A DNA stretch of 64,000 nucleotides from Shimia aestuarii (GTDB lineage Bacteria > Pseudomonadota > Alphaproteobacteria > Rhodobacterales > Rhodobacteraceae), in assembly GCF_900114635.1 (NCBI RefSeq), contig NZ_FOTQ01000012.1, positions 1 to 64,000 on the forward strand, read 5' to 3'. The translations under genes were made by a program, and so were the position numbers. The notes under the pieces are model-generated. The model searched no databases and had not been told where the DNA came from. It saw only the letters and a program-made list of their open reading frames with translations. Shown here piece after piece: positions 52,498 to 62,151 of this stretch (its first letter is position 1; each line of letters starts with the position of its first letter).

Positions 52498-54828
52498 TTG
52501 GACACGAGCGCGCGCATTTCACGGACAATCGCAACCGAGATCGGAGCCCGGCCCGAACAGGTGGGGGCGGCGGTCAAGCTGCTCGACGAGGGGGCGACGG
52601 TGCCGTTTGTGGCGCGCTACCGCAAAGAAGTGACCGGCGGGCTGGATGATACGCAGCTGCGGACCCTGTCGGATCGGCTGGTCTATCTGCGCGAGCTGGA
52701 GGCGCGGCGCGAGACCGTGGCGGCGTCGATCACGGAACAGGACAAGATGAGCGATGACCTTGCCAAGGCGATTGCCGGGGCGGAAACCAAGGCGGCGCTG
52801 GAAGACATTTACCTGCCTTACAAACCCAAGCGGCGTACCAAGGCGATGATTGCCCGCGAAAACGGATTGGAGCCGTTGGCCGAGGCGATTTTGGCAGACC
52901 GGAATGCTGATCCGGAGTGTCTCGCCAAAGGCTATCTGAGCGAGGCCGTCGCGGATGAGAAGGCGGCGCTTGAAGGCGCGCGGGATATCATTGTCGAGGG
53001 GCTGTGCGAGAATGCAGACCTGTTGGGGCAGCTGCGCAGTTTTTTGCAGAAAGAGGCGATTGTCACGGCGCGGGTCATTCCGGGGCAGGAACAGGCCGGG
53101 GCGAAGTTCTCGGATTATTTCGACCATGCGGAACCTTGGGCCAAGGTTCCGAGCCACCGGGCGCTGGCGATGATGCGGGCCAGCAAAGAGGGTGTGATCT
53201 CGATGGATATCGGGCCGGACCCCGAGGGCGGCAAGGAGCGGGCCGAGAGCATGGTGGCCGCGCAATTGGAAACGCGTGGCGACGGGCCGGGGGATCTGTG
53301 GCTGCGCAAGGTGGCCGGGTGGACCTGGCGGGTGAAGCTTTCGCTCACGATGACGGTTGAGCTGATGGGCGAGCTGCGGGCGCGGGCGCAGGAAGAGGCG
53401 ATTGCCGTCTTTGCGCGCAACCTCAAGGATTTGCTCTTGGCCGCACCAGCGGGGGCCAAGGCGACGCTGGGATTGGATCCGGGTATTCGCACGGGCTGCA
53501 AGGTGGCGGTGGTGGATGCCACGGGCAAGCTTTTGGACACGGCGACGATCTATCCGTTCCAGCCCAAGAACGACGTGCGCGGGGCCGAGGCGGTTTTGCT
53601 GGGGCTGATTGCCAAGCATGGCGTGGAGCTGATCGCGATTGGTAATGGCACGGCGAGCCGCGAGAGCGAGCGGTTGGTGGGCGATGTGTTGAAGCTGTTG
53701 CCGAAGGGTGTGAAGGCGCCGACCAAGGTGGTGGTGAGCGAGGCCGGGGCCAGCGTGTATTCGGCGAGCGAGCTGGCAGCGCGGGAATTTCCGGGGCTGG
53801 ACGTGTCCTTGCGCGGGGCGGTGTCGATAGCGCGGCGCTTGCAGGATCCGCTGGCGGAGTTGGTGAAGATCGAACCCAAGTCGATCGGTGTGGGCCAGTA
53901 TCAGCATGATGTGGACCAGTTCCGGCTTGGAAAGTCGCTGGAGGCGGTGGTCGAAGATGCGGTGAACGCGGTTGGCGTGGACCTCAACATGGCGTCGGCA
54001 CCGCTCTTGGCGCATGTGTCGGGGCTTGGGCCGGGATTGGCCGAGGCGATCGTGGCGCACCGCGATGCCAATGGCGCCTTTGCCTCGCGCAAGGAGTTGC
54101 TGAAGGTGGCGCGGCTGGGGCCGGTGGCGTTTGAGCAATGCGCCGGCTTCCTGCGGATCAGGGACGGTTCAGAGCCGCTGGACGCGAGTGCGGTGCATCC
54201 CGAGGCCTATGACGTTGCGCGGCGGATCGTGAAAGCCTGTGGGCGCGATGTGCGGTCCTTGATGGGGGATGAGGGCGCCTTGAAGCGGGTGCGGGCGGAA
54301 GAATTCGTGGATGCGCAGTTTGGTCTGCCGACGGTGCGCGACATTTTGAGCGAATTGGAAAAGCCGGGGCGTGATCCGCGCCCGACCTTCAAGACGGCGG
54401 CCTTTGCCGATGGGGTCGAGGAGATTACCGACCTCAAGCCGGGCATGATGCTGGAGGGGACGGTGACAAACGTGGCAGCCTTTGGCGCGTTTGTGGATAT
54501 CGGGGTGCATCAGGATGGGCTGGTGCATGTGAGCCAGCTGGCGGACCGGTTCGTGAAGGACCCGCATGAGGTGGTCAAGGCGGGGGATGTCGTGAAGGTG
54601 CGCGTGACCGAGGTGGACGTCGCGCGCAAGCGGATTGGCCTTAGCATGAAGAAGGATGGCGGCACCTCGGCGCGCGAGGCGCGCAACGAGCGCGGCGGGC
54701 CGCAGGGGCGCGGTGGTCCGGGTAAGGGGCCGCGTGGGGGCGGTGGCAAGCCTCAGACGCGTTCGAAGCCGGACAGCGGCAATGGTGCGCTGGGTGCGGC
54801 GTTGCTGGATGCGATGAAGAAGCGGTAG
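52498..54828 (+). CDS. tex: Tex-family RNA-binding transcription accessory protein
   Basis: This 776-residue conserved nucleic-acid-binding protein has the Tex N-terminal helical region ([21 protein letters not shown], 37-57), a YqgF-like domain around 318-450 ([17 protein letters not shown]), a helix-hairpin-helix section (about 500-570) and a C-terminal S1 domain (about 645-720: [21 protein letters not shown]). The tail is Gly/Arg/Lys-rich. Translation appears to begin at TTG (52498), which has AGGAG nine bases upstream and gives the normal family N terminus. Housekeeping gene, monocistronic here. Confidence 0.93.
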   Translation: MDTSARISRTIATEIGARPEQVGAAVKLLDEGATVPFVARYRKEVTGGLDDTQLRTLSDRLVYLRELEARRETVAASITEQDKMSDDLAKAIAGAETKAALEDIYLPYKPKRRTKAMIARENGLEPLAEAILADRNADPECLAKGYLSEAVADEKAALEGARDIIVEGLCENADLLGQLRSFLQKEAIVTARVIPGQEQAGAKFSDYFDHAEPWAKVPSHRALAMMRASKEGVISMDIGPDPEGGKERAESMVAAQLETRGDGPGDLWLRKVAGWTWRVKLSLTMTVELMGELRARAQEEAIAVFARNLKDLLLAAPAGAKATLGLDPGIRTGCKVAVVDATGKLLDTATIYPFQPKNDVRGAEAVLLGLIAKHGVELIAIGNGTASRESERLVGDVLKLLPKGVKAPTKVVVSEAGASVYSASELAAREFPGLDVSLRGAVSIARRLQDPLAELVKIEPKSIGVGQYQHDVDQFRLGKSLEAVVEDAVNAVGVDLNMASAPLLAHVSGLGPGLAEAIVAHRDANGAFASRKELLKVARLGPVAFEQCAGFLRIRDGSEPLDASAVHPEAYDVARRIVKACGRDVRSLMGDEGALKRVRAEEFVDAQFGLPTVRDILSELEKPGRDPRPTFKTAAFADGVEEITDLKPGMMLEGTVTNVAAFGAFVDIGVHQDGLVHVSQLADRFVKDPHEVVKAGDVVKVRVTEVDVARKRIGLSMKKDGGTSAREARNERGGPQGRGGPGKGPRGGGGKPQTRSKPDSGNGALGAALLDAMKKR

Positions 54829-54926
54829 GGGTGGCCCCTCTCGGCAGATTTTCTTTAGAAAAGCGCCTGCCGGTCAATGCTGGCGATCGCGCGGCGGCCT
54901 GCGGCCTTGATTCCGCGCGGGATTGC

Positions 54927-55364
54927 TTATCCCAGAAGGGTTGCCATGCGGCGCAGGGCGAGTTCGTAGCCCTCAACCCCGAAGCCTGCGATCACGCCGT
55001 TGGCGCGCAGCGAAACATAAGAATGGTGCCGGAAGCTTTCACGCTGATGCACGTTGGAGATGTGCACTTCGAGCACGGGGCCCTTGAAGGTATTGAGCGC
55101 ATCGAGGATGGCCACGGAAGTATGGGTGAAGGCCGCGGGGTTGATGATGATGCCGTCCGAATCTTCGCGGGCCGCGTGAATCCAGTCGATCAGCTGGCCT
55201 TCGTGGTTGGACTGTAACAGCGTCGTGTCGATCCCGAGATCCTTGCCCAGTGTCGCGCAGTTGTTGGCGACGTCCTCGAGCGTGTCCGAGCCGTAGATTT
55301 CGGGTTCGCGTTTGCCGAGCAGGTTGAGGTTGGGGCCGTTCAGGATGGTGACTTTGCGGGTCAT
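54927..55364 (-). CDS. aroQ: 3-dehydroquinate dehydratase, type II
   Basis: AroQ dehydrates 3-dehydroquinate in the shikimate pathway as a dodecamer. The 145-residue protein has the start [19 protein letters not shown] with the catalytic Tyr, [27 protein letters not shown] and the catalytic His in [11 protein letters not shown]. The ATG at 55364 gives the usual length; an in-frame ATG at 55388 would add eight residues. It is a single gene between tex (convergent) and the Lrp gene. Confidence 0.95.
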   Translation of the reverse strand: MTRKVTILNGPNLNLLGKREPEIYGSDTLEDVANNCATLGKDLGIDTTLLQSNHEGQLIDWIHAAREDSDGIIINPAAFTHTSVAILDALNTFKGPVLEVHISNVHQRESFRHHSYVSLRANGVIAGFGVEGYELALRRMATLLG

Positions 55365-55432
55365 GGGAAGTTTCTCGCTTGGTTTCATACGCAGTACCCG
55401 GCGCGGAGCCCCGGATCAAGTCCGGGGCGGAG

Positions 55433-55876
55433 TCAGCGGGATTTCAGGTCGCGCAATATGACGTTGGTCTGGGCCGAGCGCACGGCGGGCAGGGTGAACA
55501 ACACGTCTTCGAGAAAACGGTTATAGGCGTCGATGTCGGTGCAGCGGATGCGCAGGTGATAATCTGCCGCGCCGGTGGTGGCAAAGCAATCGCGCACCTC
55601 GGGGCGGTTGGGGATGACCTCGATAAAGCGCTTCAGAGCCGGTTTGTCGTGCCGGGTCAGCTGGACATGCACGATGGCATGAAAGCCAAGGCCCAGCTTT
55701 TCCGGACGCAGGCGCGCGCCGTAGCCGTCGATCAGCCCGGCCTCTTCAAACGCCTTGATCCGGCGCCAGCAGGCCGAGGTGGACATGCCGACCTGTTCGG
55801 CCAGTTCCGCGTTGGACAGGCGGCTGTCGCGTTCGATCAGGGCGAGAAGGCGGCGGTCCTTGGCATCAAGTTGCAT
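55433..55876 (-). CDS. Lrp/AsnC-family transcriptional regulator
   Basis: The 147-residue regulator has an N-terminal helix-turn-helix (residues 3-60: DAKDRRLLALIERDSRLSNAELAEQVGMSTSACWRRIKAFEEAG) and a RAM ligand domain (about 65-140) that usually binds an amino acid. It is divergent from the indolepyruvate oxidoreductase gene across 126 bases. It may therefore control aromatic amino acid breakdown in response to Trp, Phe or Tyr (inferred). Confidence 0.9.
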   Translation of the reverse strand: MQLDAKDRRLLALIERDSRLSNAELAEQVGMSTSACWRRIKAFEEAGLIDGYGARLRPEKLGLGFHAIVHVQLTRHDKPALKRFIEVIPNRPEVRDCFATTGAADYHLRIRCTDIDAYNRFLEDVLFTLPAVRSAQTNVILRDLKSR

Positions 55877-55908
55877 GGTTTTTCATTTCTAAATAATGCG
55901 CCTCAGCG

Positions 55909-55926
55909 AGATGATTTTTCGCATCT
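55909..55926. promoter_or_regulatory. Inverted repeat in the Lrp/indolepyruvate oxidoreductase promoter
   Basis: AGATG (55909-55913) and CATCT (55922-55926) face each other across eight AT-rich bases between the divergent genes. The size resembles Lrp/AsnC-type sites, but the match is short. Confidence 0.3.
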
Positions 55927-56002
55927 TAGGGTTTTGGCGTGGGAATGGGAACGGTTTTTCGAGGGATTCGTGTCATACTCTTCGTTCCAAAGGAGACGCG
56001 CC

Positions 56003-59000
56003 ATGACCAAATCTGCCCATGATTTTCAAAGCTATGCCCTGTCGGATCGATATGACCGCGAAACGGGCCGGGTCTTTTTGACCGGAACACAGGCGCTTGT
56101 GCGGGTGATGTTTGACCAGGCGCGGCGGGACCGGGCGGCGGGGCTCAATACGGGCGGGTTCGTCTCGGGCTATCGCGGTTCGCCGCTGGGAGGGCTGGAT
56201 CTTGAGTTCTGGCGTGAGAAAAAGCGGGCGGAAGCGGAGCGGATTACTTTCATGCCGGCGGTGAACGAGGATCTCGGTGCGACGGCTGTTTTGGGGGCGC
56301 AGCAGGCAGTGCTGGACCCGGATTGTGAATATGATGGCCTGTTTTCGATGTGGTACGGCAAGGGGCCGGGGGTCGACCGGTCGGGCGATGCGCTCAAACA
56401 CGGGAACGCCTATGGGTCGTCGCCCAAGGGCGGCGTTCTGGTCGTGGCTGGGGATGACCATGGGTGTGTAAGCTCGTCGATGCCGCATCAGTCGGACGTA
56501 GCGTTCATGTCGTGGTTCATGCCGACGCTGAACCCGGCGAGCGTCGAGGAATACCTCGCCTTTGGGGAATACGGCTTTGCGCTGTCGCGGTTCTCGGGGA
56601 CATGGGTCGGGTTCAAGGCGATCTCGGAAACGGTGGAGTCGGGGCGGTCGGTGGAATTGCAACCCGACCGGCAGTTCGTGACGCCCGCGTTCGACATGCC
56701 GCCGGGGGGCTTGCACGTGCGCCCCAGCGACCTGCCCAGCCCGGAGATTGAAACCCGGATCGGGCACAAGCTTGAGGCGGTGGAAGCCTTTGTCGAGGCG
56801 AACCCGATTGACCGGCGCATCTATGATATCGAGGACGCGACCTATGGGTTTGTGACCACCGGTAAGGGCCATCTGGACCTGATGGAGGCGCTGCGCCTTC
56901 TTGGGCTTGATGAGGCCGCCTGTCGGCGGCTGGGGATCGACATCTACAAGGTGGGTATGGTCTGGCCGCTGGCGCGGCGCGATGCGCTGGCCTTTGTGAC
57001 CGGCAAGCGCGAGGTGCTGGTGGTCGAGGAAAAGCGCGGCATCATCGAGAGCCAGTTCAAGGAGTATTTCTATGACTGGCCCGGCGCGAAACCCGAGCGC
57101 ATGGTGGGCAAACATCGTGCGGTGGGCGATCCGTTGTTGCCGTGGACGGGCGAGTTGAGCCCGCTGATGCTGGTGCCGGTGGTTGCCGAGCGGTTGTCGC
57201 GGTTCTTCCCAGAAGAAGGTCTGGAAGAAAAGGCGCGGGCGCTGGTGGCGGAAAAGCCGCCCGTGCTGAACGTGCCGGGGGCGACGCGGACGCCCTATTT
57301 CTGTTCCGGCTGTCCGCATAATACGTCGACCAAGGTGCCCGAAGGCAGCCGCGCGATGAGCGGGATCGGCTGTCACGTGATGGCAAGCTGGATGGGGCGC
57401 AATACCGGCGGCTATGCCCAGATGGGGGGCGAGGGCGTGCCCGTGGCCGTGGCGCAGAAGTTCAACGGCGGGCGGCATGTGTTCCAGAATTTGGGCGAAG
57501 GGACGTGGTATCATTCGGGGTCCTTGGCGATCCGGCAGGCCGTCGCGGTGGGGGCGAATATCACCTACAAGGTGCTGTTCAATGACGCGGTGGCGATGAC
57601 CGGCGGGCAGCCCGTGGACGGCCCGGTTTCGGTGCAGGGCATTGCATGGAACGCGCGCGCCGAAGGGGTGACGCGGATTGCGCTGGTGAGCGACAATATC
57701 GGCAAGTTCAGCCACGGCGATTTCCCACCCGGCACCACGTTCCGCGATCGCAGCGCCTTGGACGCGGTGCAGCGGGAGCTGCGTGAGATCAAGGGCGTGA
57801 CGCTTTTGATCTATGAGCAGACCTGTGCCACGGAAAAGCGGCGGCGGCGCAAGCGGGGGACGATGGAAGACCCCGATACCTTTGCCTTTATCAACGAACT
57901 GGTCTGTGAAGGCTGTGGCGATTGCTCGGTTGAGAGCAACTGTCTGAGTGTGGAGCCTGTTGAGACCGAGTTTGGCCGTAAACGGAAAATCAACCTCTCC
58001 ACCTGTAACAAGGACTTCTCTTGTGTGAACGGGTTCTGTCCCAGCTTTGTGACCGTGACCGGGGCAAAGCGGCGCAAACGGGACGGCGCGGACATAGACC
58101 TGGCCGGGTTGATGGCCGGGTTGCCCTCACCTGCGGTGCCATCACTCGCGGAACCATTTGACTTGTTGGTCACAGGTGTGGGCGGCACCGGCGTTGTGAC
58201 CGTGGGCGCGCTGATCACCATGGCGGCGCATCTGGAAGGGTCGGGGGCAAGTGTGCTCGACTTTACCGGCTTTGCGCAGAAGTTCGGCACGGTGCTGAGC
58301 TATATCCGGCTGGGGGCCAGCCCGAACGCGCTCTATCAGGTGCGCACCGAGGCGGGCGCGGCGGATGCGGTGATTGGCTGTGACGTGGTTGTGTCCTCGG
58401 CGCCCAAGGCGAGCGTGCATTACCGGAAAGGGTCGCGGGTGGTGCTCAATACGGCGGCGATGCCGACCGGGGACCTGGTGCTGAACCGGGACGCGGATTT
58501 GAAGATCGGGCTGCGTGAGCGGGTCATTCGAGATGCGGTTGGCGCCGAAAACCTGTCGGCACTGGATGCCAATGCGCTGGCGGAACGGTTGATGGGGGAT
58601 TCGGTTTTTGCCAATGTCATGATGCTGGGCTTTGCGTGGCAGAAGGGGCTGGTGCCGGTCAGTGAGGGCGCGTTGAAACAGGCGATCCTTCTGAATGGCG
58701 TGGCCGTGGAAAAGAATGCGCGGGCCTTTGATCTGGGGCGGGTGCTGGCGCATGATGCTTCGGCTTTTGCCGTCGAGGAGAGCCCAAAGCCGCAGGAGCT
58801 TGATGAGGTGATTGCCCGGCGGGTGGCGTTCCTGAGCGAGTATCAGGATGCGGCTTATGGCGAGCGGTTCCGTCGCCAGATCGAAGCGGTGCGTGGCGTG
58901 TTGCCAGAGGCGCAGGCAATCGAGGCGGCAAAATCGCTGTTCCGCCTGATGGCTTACAAGGACGAATACGAGGTTGCGCGGCTGCATGTGGAGACCGGGT

Positions 59001-59410
59001 TTGACGACGTGTTGCGGCGCGAATTCGAGGGTGACTTCAAGGTGCATTACCACATGGCGCCGCCGATCCTGCCCTTGGGCAAGGATGGGCGCGGGCGGCC
59101 AAAGAAGATGCGGATGGGCCCGTGGATGCGCCCTGTGCTGAAGCGGCTGGCCAAGATGCGTGGACTGCGCGGCGGTGCGTTCGACCCGTTCCGCTTCAGC
59201 GCCGATCGCAAGCTCGACCGGGAATTGCTCGCTTGGTTCGAGGGCGTGCTTGCGCAGGTGGCCGCCGGTTATGACGCGGCACAGGAAGAGGCCGTGGCGT
59301 CCCTTGTGAAGGCGCCGCAGGAGATCCGGGGCTATGGGCCGGTGCGCGAAGCGGCGGCCAAGAAGGTGCGCGCAGAATGTGATGCGCATCTGGCGGCACT
59401 GCGGGGTTGA
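56003..59410 (+). CDS. Indolepyruvate ferredoxin oxidoreductase, fused alpha/beta(gamma) form
   Basis: This 1135-residue enzyme oxidatively decarboxylates arylpyruvates from Trp, Phe and Tyr to aryl-acetyl-CoA. The order is an N-terminal pyrimidine-binding domain (GFVSGYRGSPLGGLD; FMPAVNEDLGATAVLGAQQ), a thiamine-diphosphate domain (YFCSGCPHNTSTK; GIGCHVMASWMGRNTGG), a cysteine cluster from about residue 635 (CEGCGDC, then NCLS, CNKDFSCVNGFCPS) for iron-sulfur binding and a C-terminal gamma domain (VTGVGGTGVVTVGALITMAA). Fused long forms are usual in Proteobacteria. AAGGAG precedes the ATG at 56003; the open frame continues upstream through the antisense of the Lrp gene and is not coding there. 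The divergent Lrp gene is its likely regulator. Confidence 0.93.
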   Translation: MTKSAHDFQSYALSDRYDRETGRVFLTGTQALVRVMFDQARRDRAAGLNTGGFVSGYRGSPLGGLDLEFWREKKRAEAERITFMPAVNEDLGATAVLGAQQAVLDPDCEYDGLFSMWYGKGPGVDRSGDALKHGNAYGSSPKGGVLVVAGDDHGCVSSSMPHQSDVAFMSWFMPTLNPASVEEYLAFGEYGFALSRFSGTWVGFKAISETVESGRSVELQPDRQFVTPAFDMPPGGLHVRPSDLPSPEIETRIGHKLEAVEAFVEANPIDRRIYDIEDATYGFVTTGKGHLDLMEALRLLGLDEAACRRLGIDIYKVGMVWPLARRDALAFVTGKREVLVVEEKRGIIESQFKEYFYDWPGAKPERMVGKHRAVGDPLLPWTGELSPLMLVPVVAERLSRFFPEEGLEEKARALVAEKPPVLNVPGATRTPYFCSGCPHNTSTKVPEGSRAMSGIGCHVMASWMGRNTGGYAQMGGEGVPVAVAQKFNGGRHVFQNLGEGTWYHSGSLAIRQAVAVGANITYKVLFNDAVAMTGGQPVDGPVSVQGIAWNARAEGVTRIALVSDNIGKFSHGDFPPGTTFRDRSALDAVQRELREIKGVTLLIYEQTCATEKRRRRKRGTMEDPDTFAFINELVCEGCGDCSVESNCLSVEPVETEFGRKRKINLSTCNKDFSCVNGFCPSFVTVTGAKRRKRDGADIDLAGLMAGLPSPAVPSLAEPFDLLVTGVGGTGVVTVGALITMAAHLEGSGASVLDFTGFAQKFGTVLSYIRLGASPNALYQVRTEAGAADAVIGCDVVVSSAPKASVHYRKGSRVVLNTAAMPTGDLVLNRDADLKIGLRERVIRDAVGAENLSALDANALAERLMGDSVFANVMMLGFAWQKGLVPVSEGALKQAILLNGVAVEKNARAFDLGRVLAHDASAFAVEESPKPQELDEVIARRVAFLSEYQDAAYGERFRRQIEAVRGVLPEAQAIEAAKSLFRLMAYKDEYEVARLHVETGFDDVLRREFEGDFKVHYHMAPPILPLGKDGRGRPKKMRMGPWMRPVLKRLAKMRGLRGGAFDPFRFSADRKLDRELLAWFEGVLAQVAAGYDAAQEEAVASLVKAPQEIRGYGPVREAAAKKVRAECDAHLAALRG

Positions 59411-59460
59411 TCCGTTGATCCGGCGCGGGCAGTCTTGCCTTGAATGCGAGGAGATTGCCC

Positions 59461-59946
59461 ATGTCTGACATCGAGAAACGCTTGCAGGCGCTGGGCCTGG
59501 CTTTGCCCGCGGCGACCCGTCTGCCCGAGGGTCTGCATCTGCCGTTCAGCCTTGTGAATGTGCGCGGCAACCGGGTGCTGATCTCGGGGCATCCGAAATC
59601 GAATGCCGATGGCAGTATTGGCGGGCCGTTCGGACAGCTCGGCGCGGAGCTGACGACGCAGCAAGGCTATGACGCGGCGCGCGAGATCGCGCTTGCGGTG
59701 CTGGCGAATGTGAAGGCCGAGATCGGGGATTTATCGCGGATCACGGGCTGGACACGGGTCTTCGGGATGGTCAATTCCGCACCGGGGTTTTGTGAGCAGC
59801 ACCTTGTCATCAACGGGTTCAGCGATCTGATCCTTGAGGTGTTCGGCCCGGATGTGGGGCGCCATGCGCGGTCTGCCATCGGGACGGCGGGATTGCCGAT
59901 GAATTTCGCGATCGAGATCGAAGCGGAATTGGACATCGCGGACTAG
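59461..59946 (+). CDS. RidA/YjgF-family protein
   Basis: The 161-residue RidA-type protein (GNRVLISGHPKSNADGSIGGPFGQLG; TRVFGMVNSAPGF) is longer than the about 128-residue RidA core because of an N-terminal segment (SDIEKRLQALGLALP). The conserved Arg that binds carboxylates in classic RidA is not evident in the C-terminal region (IGTAGLPMNFAIEIEAEL), so deaminase activity is uncertain. GCGAGGAGATT precedes the ATG. It follows the indolepyruvate oxidoreductase gene by 50 bases and may be co-transcribed, perhaps dealing with reactive imine or enamine intermediates of amino acid catabolism. Confidence 0.85.
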   Translation: MSDIEKRLQALGLALPAATRLPEGLHLPFSLVNVRGNRVLISGHPKSNADGSIGGPFGQLGAELTTQQGYDAAREIALAVLANVKAEIGDLSRITGWTRVFGMVNSAPGFCEQHLVINGFSDLILEVFGPDVGRHARSAIGTAGLPMNFAIEIEAELDIAD

Positions 59947-59963
59947 GGCCGGAAAAGACGAAA

Positions 59964-59985
59964 CCCGGATGCGTCGGCATCCGGG
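59964..59985 (-). terminator. Bidirectional terminator between ridA-like gene and tRNA-Met
   Basis: CCCGGATGC (59964-59972) pairs perfectly with GCATCCGGG (59977-59985) around GTCG. On the minus strand it is followed by TTTCGTCTTTT, which suits the tRNA-Met transcript. It may also serve the ridA-like gene. Confidence 0.7.
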
Positions 59986-59998
59986 CTTCTGGAATTCT

Positions 59999-60075
59999 TG
60001 GTGGCGGTGCAGGGACTTGAACCCCGGACACGCGGATTATGATTCCGCTGCTCTAACCAACTGAGCTACACCGCC
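59999..60075 (-). tRNA. tRNA-Met(CAU), elongator type
   Basis: On the minus strand, acceptor GGCGGTG pairs with CACCGCC, a D arm with GTAGCTCAGTTGG is present, the anticodon stem GCGGA/TCCGC encloses loop ATCATAA (anticodon CAT at 60041-60039), the T arm contains TTCAAGT, and CCA is encoded. The fully paired acceptor, with G-C as first pair, points to an elongator rather than an initiator tRNA. A CAU anticodon could also be a lysidine-modified tRNA-Ile, which I consider less likely. Confidence 0.9.
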
Positions 60076-60239
60076 GTAAGTGGAGTGCGATTTAGGGGAG
60101 TCGGCGGGCCGGGTCAAGAGAGAAATCGCACCTTTCGGGCGGGTTTTGAACGGGTCTGGAAATTTCCCCTACCGGGCAGGGTCTGCTGCCGGAAACAGAA
60201 CGCAGGCGGTCTGCGAAACAGGCCACTTATCCACAGGCG

Positions 60240-60268
60240 CCGTCACGAAAGCTTCACCGGCCTGTCAA
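60240..60268 (+). promoter_or_regulatory. Pho-box-like array upstream of phnC
   Basis: Three heptamers CCGTCAC (60240-60246), GCTTCAC (60251-60257) and CTGTCAA (60262-60268) are spaced exactly 11 bases apart. Each keeps the TCA core, and two keep GTCA, of the PhoB consensus CTGTCAT. The array ends 47 bases before the phnC ATG. This suggests activation by phosphate starvation. Confidence 0.65.
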
Positions 60269-60315
60269 TTTTCCTTTGAACGCGCCCTCTAAGCAGCCCC
60301 TCGAATGACGAGGGG

Positions 60316-61116
60316 ATGACCGTGCTTACAATCAAGAAGCTCACCAAGGCCTTTGGGCCGAATGTCGCGGTGGACAAGGCCGACATCCAGATCGACCGTC
60401 CGGCGATGATCGGGATCATCGGGCGGTCCGGTGCGGGCAAGTCCACGCTTCTCAGGATGCTGAACCGGCTGAGCGATGCGACCAGCGGGCAGATGATCTT
60501 TGAGGGGCGCGACATTACCGGCCTGACGGGACACGACAAGCGCGCGTGGCAGAGTGAATGCGCGATGATCTTCCAGCAGTTCAACCTTGTGCCGCGCATG
60601 GATGTGGTGAGCAACGTGCTGCATGGCACGCTCAACAGGCGCTCGACCCTGACCACGATGTTCAACCTGTTTCCAACGGCGGATATTCACCGGGCTATCG
60701 ACATTCTTGACCGGCTCGGCATTGCCGAACACGGGCCGAAACGCGCCGAGGCGCTTTCGGGGGGACAACAGCAGCGCGTGGCGATTGCGCGCGCGTTGAT
60801 GCAGGACCCCAAGATCATCCTGGCGGATGAACCGATTGCCTCGCTTGACCCGATGAACGCCCAGGTGGTGATGCAGAGCCTGCGCCGCATTCACGAGGAA
60901 GACGGGCGCATGGTGATTGCCAACCTGCACACGCTGGACACGGCGCGCCGCTATTGCGACCGGGTGATCGGGATGCGCGACGGGCGGATCGTGTTCGATG
61001 GCACCCCCGAGCAGCTGACCACCGGCGTGGCGCGCGACATCTACGGCGCCGATGACAGTTTCAACGAAGCCTACACCTCGACCGAGATCCAGACGCTGAA
61101 CCGGGTCCCGGCCTGA
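60316..61116 (+). CDS. phnC: Phosphonate ABC transporter ATP-binding protein
   Basis: PhnC energises uptake of organophosphonates. The 266-residue ATPase has Walker A GRSGAGKS at 36-43, Q-loop [21 protein letters not shown] (a PhnC-typical stretch), signature LSGGQQQR, Walker [14 protein letters not shown] and the switch histidine in [18 protein letters not shown] overlaps the start region. It is the first gene of phnC-phnD-phnE1-phnE2, downstream of the Pho-box-like array. Confidence 0.93.
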   Translation: MTVLTIKKLTKAFGPNVAVDKADIQIDRPAMIGIIGRSGAGKSTLLRMLNRLSDATSGQMIFEGRDITGLTGHDKRAWQSECAMIFQQFNLVPRMDVVSNVLHGTLNRRSTLTTMFNLFPTADIHRAIDILDRLGIAEHGPKRAEALSGGQQQRVAIARALMQDPKIILADEPIASLDPMNAQVVMQSLRRIHEEDGRMVIANLHTLDTARRYCDRVIGMRDGRIVFDGTPEQLTTGVARDIYGADDSFNEAYTSTEIQTLNRVPA

Positions 61117-61179
61117 CATTTCCGACTTTCATCTGCCCTGTTCAGTGACGGCGGGGCTTTACACAACTGGAGAGACAAG

Positions 61180-62082
61180 ATGAAAAAGCTGATCGCTGCC
61201 GTTCTGGCAACCACCGCCCTGACCGCGCCGGCCATGGCAGAAGACATCAAGGAATTCCGCATCGGTATCCTTGGTGGTGAAAACGCCCAGGATCGTCTGA
61301 ATTCGAACGAATGCCTGCGTGCCAAGACCGCAGACCTGCTGGGCGTGGAAACCAAGCTGTTTGCCCCGGCCGACTACAATGGCGTGATTCAGGGACTGCT
61401 GGGCGGCACCATCGACATGGCGTGGCTGGGCGCGTCGGGCTATGCCAAGACCTTTCTGAGCGATCCCGAAGCGGTTGAGCCGATCCTCGTCAAGGTGAAC
61501 AACGACGGTGGCTATGGCTATTACTCGATCGGATTTGCCCGCAAGGACAGCGGCATCGACAGCCTTGAAGCGATGAAGGGCAAGGTGTTCGGTTTCGGCG
61601 ATCCGAACTCGACCTCGGGCTTTTTGATCCCGTCGATCGAAATCCCGCAGGCGACCGGCGCAACCATGACCTCGGGTGACTATTTCGGCGAAGTGAAGTT
61701 CACCGGTGGTCATGAGCAGACCATCGTGGCCGTCTATAATGGCGATATCGACGGTGGTGTGACCTGGGCCGATGGGCTTGGCGAGTGGGAAGACGGGTTC
61801 AACTCGGGCGCGCTGCGCAAGGCGGTTGACGCGGGTCTCGTGGACATGAACGAGCTGGTACAGATCTGGAAATCCAAGCCGATCCCGGAAGGCCCGGTGG
61901 TGCTGCGCAAGTCGCTGCCCGAAGACGTGAAGCTGAAGATGACCGGCCTGATGGCGTCGCTCAAGTCGATGGACGAGGAATGCGCCTATGGCGTTCTGCA
62001 GGGCGATGCGAAAGGCTTCATGCCGATTACCCACGAAGCCTATGAGGTGATCGTGGAAGCGCGCAAGCTCAAGTCCAACTGA
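61180..62082 (+). CDS. phnD: Phosphonate ABC transporter substrate-binding protein
   Basis: The 300-residue periplasmic receptor binds phosphonates for PhnCE. The signal peptide ends AMA-ED (residue 20). The mature start FRIGILGGENAQDR, the segment GGTIDMAWLGASGYAKTF and GFGDPNSTSGFLIPS are characteristic of PhnD. ACTGGAGAGAC precedes the ATG. A stable hairpin follows the gene. Confidence 0.93.
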   Translation: MKKLIAAVLATTALTAPAMAEDIKEFRIGILGGENAQDRLNSNECLRAKTADLLGVETKLFAPADYNGVIQGLLGGTIDMAWLGASGYAKTFLSDPEAVEPILVKVNNDGGYGYYSIGFARKDSGIDSLEAMKGKVFGFGDPNSTSGFLIPSIEIPQATGATMTSGDYFGEVKFTGGHEQTIVAVYNGDIDGGVTWADGLGEWEDGFNSGALRKAVDAGLVDMNELVQIWKSKPIPEGPVVLRKSLPEDVKLKMTGLMASLKSMDEECAYGVLQGDAKGFMPITHEAYEVIVEARKLKSN

Positions 62083-62102
62083 TTATTTCGCACGGATGAT
62101 GG

Positions 62103-62134
62103 CAGGCTCCGCGGTTTCGCGGGGCCTGTGTTTT
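62103..62134 (+). terminator. Hairpin with short T tract after phnD
   Basis: CAGGCTCCGCG (62103-62113) pairs with CGCGGGGCCTG (62118-62128), with one G-T pair, then TGTTTT. It probably causes partial termination so that more PhnD than permease is made. Confidence 0.6.
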
Positions 62135-62151
62135 GACGGAAAGGGGCCAGG

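Noticed and set aside
54840-54870. Terminator after tex (TTTTC-TTTA-GAAAA)
   Set aside because: It is a short AT-only stem with no following T tract, too weak to report as a feature.
55379-56002. N-terminal extension of the indolepyruvate oxidoreductase
   Set aside because: The open frame continues upstream only as antisense of the Lrp gene; AAGGAG and family homology place the start at 56003.
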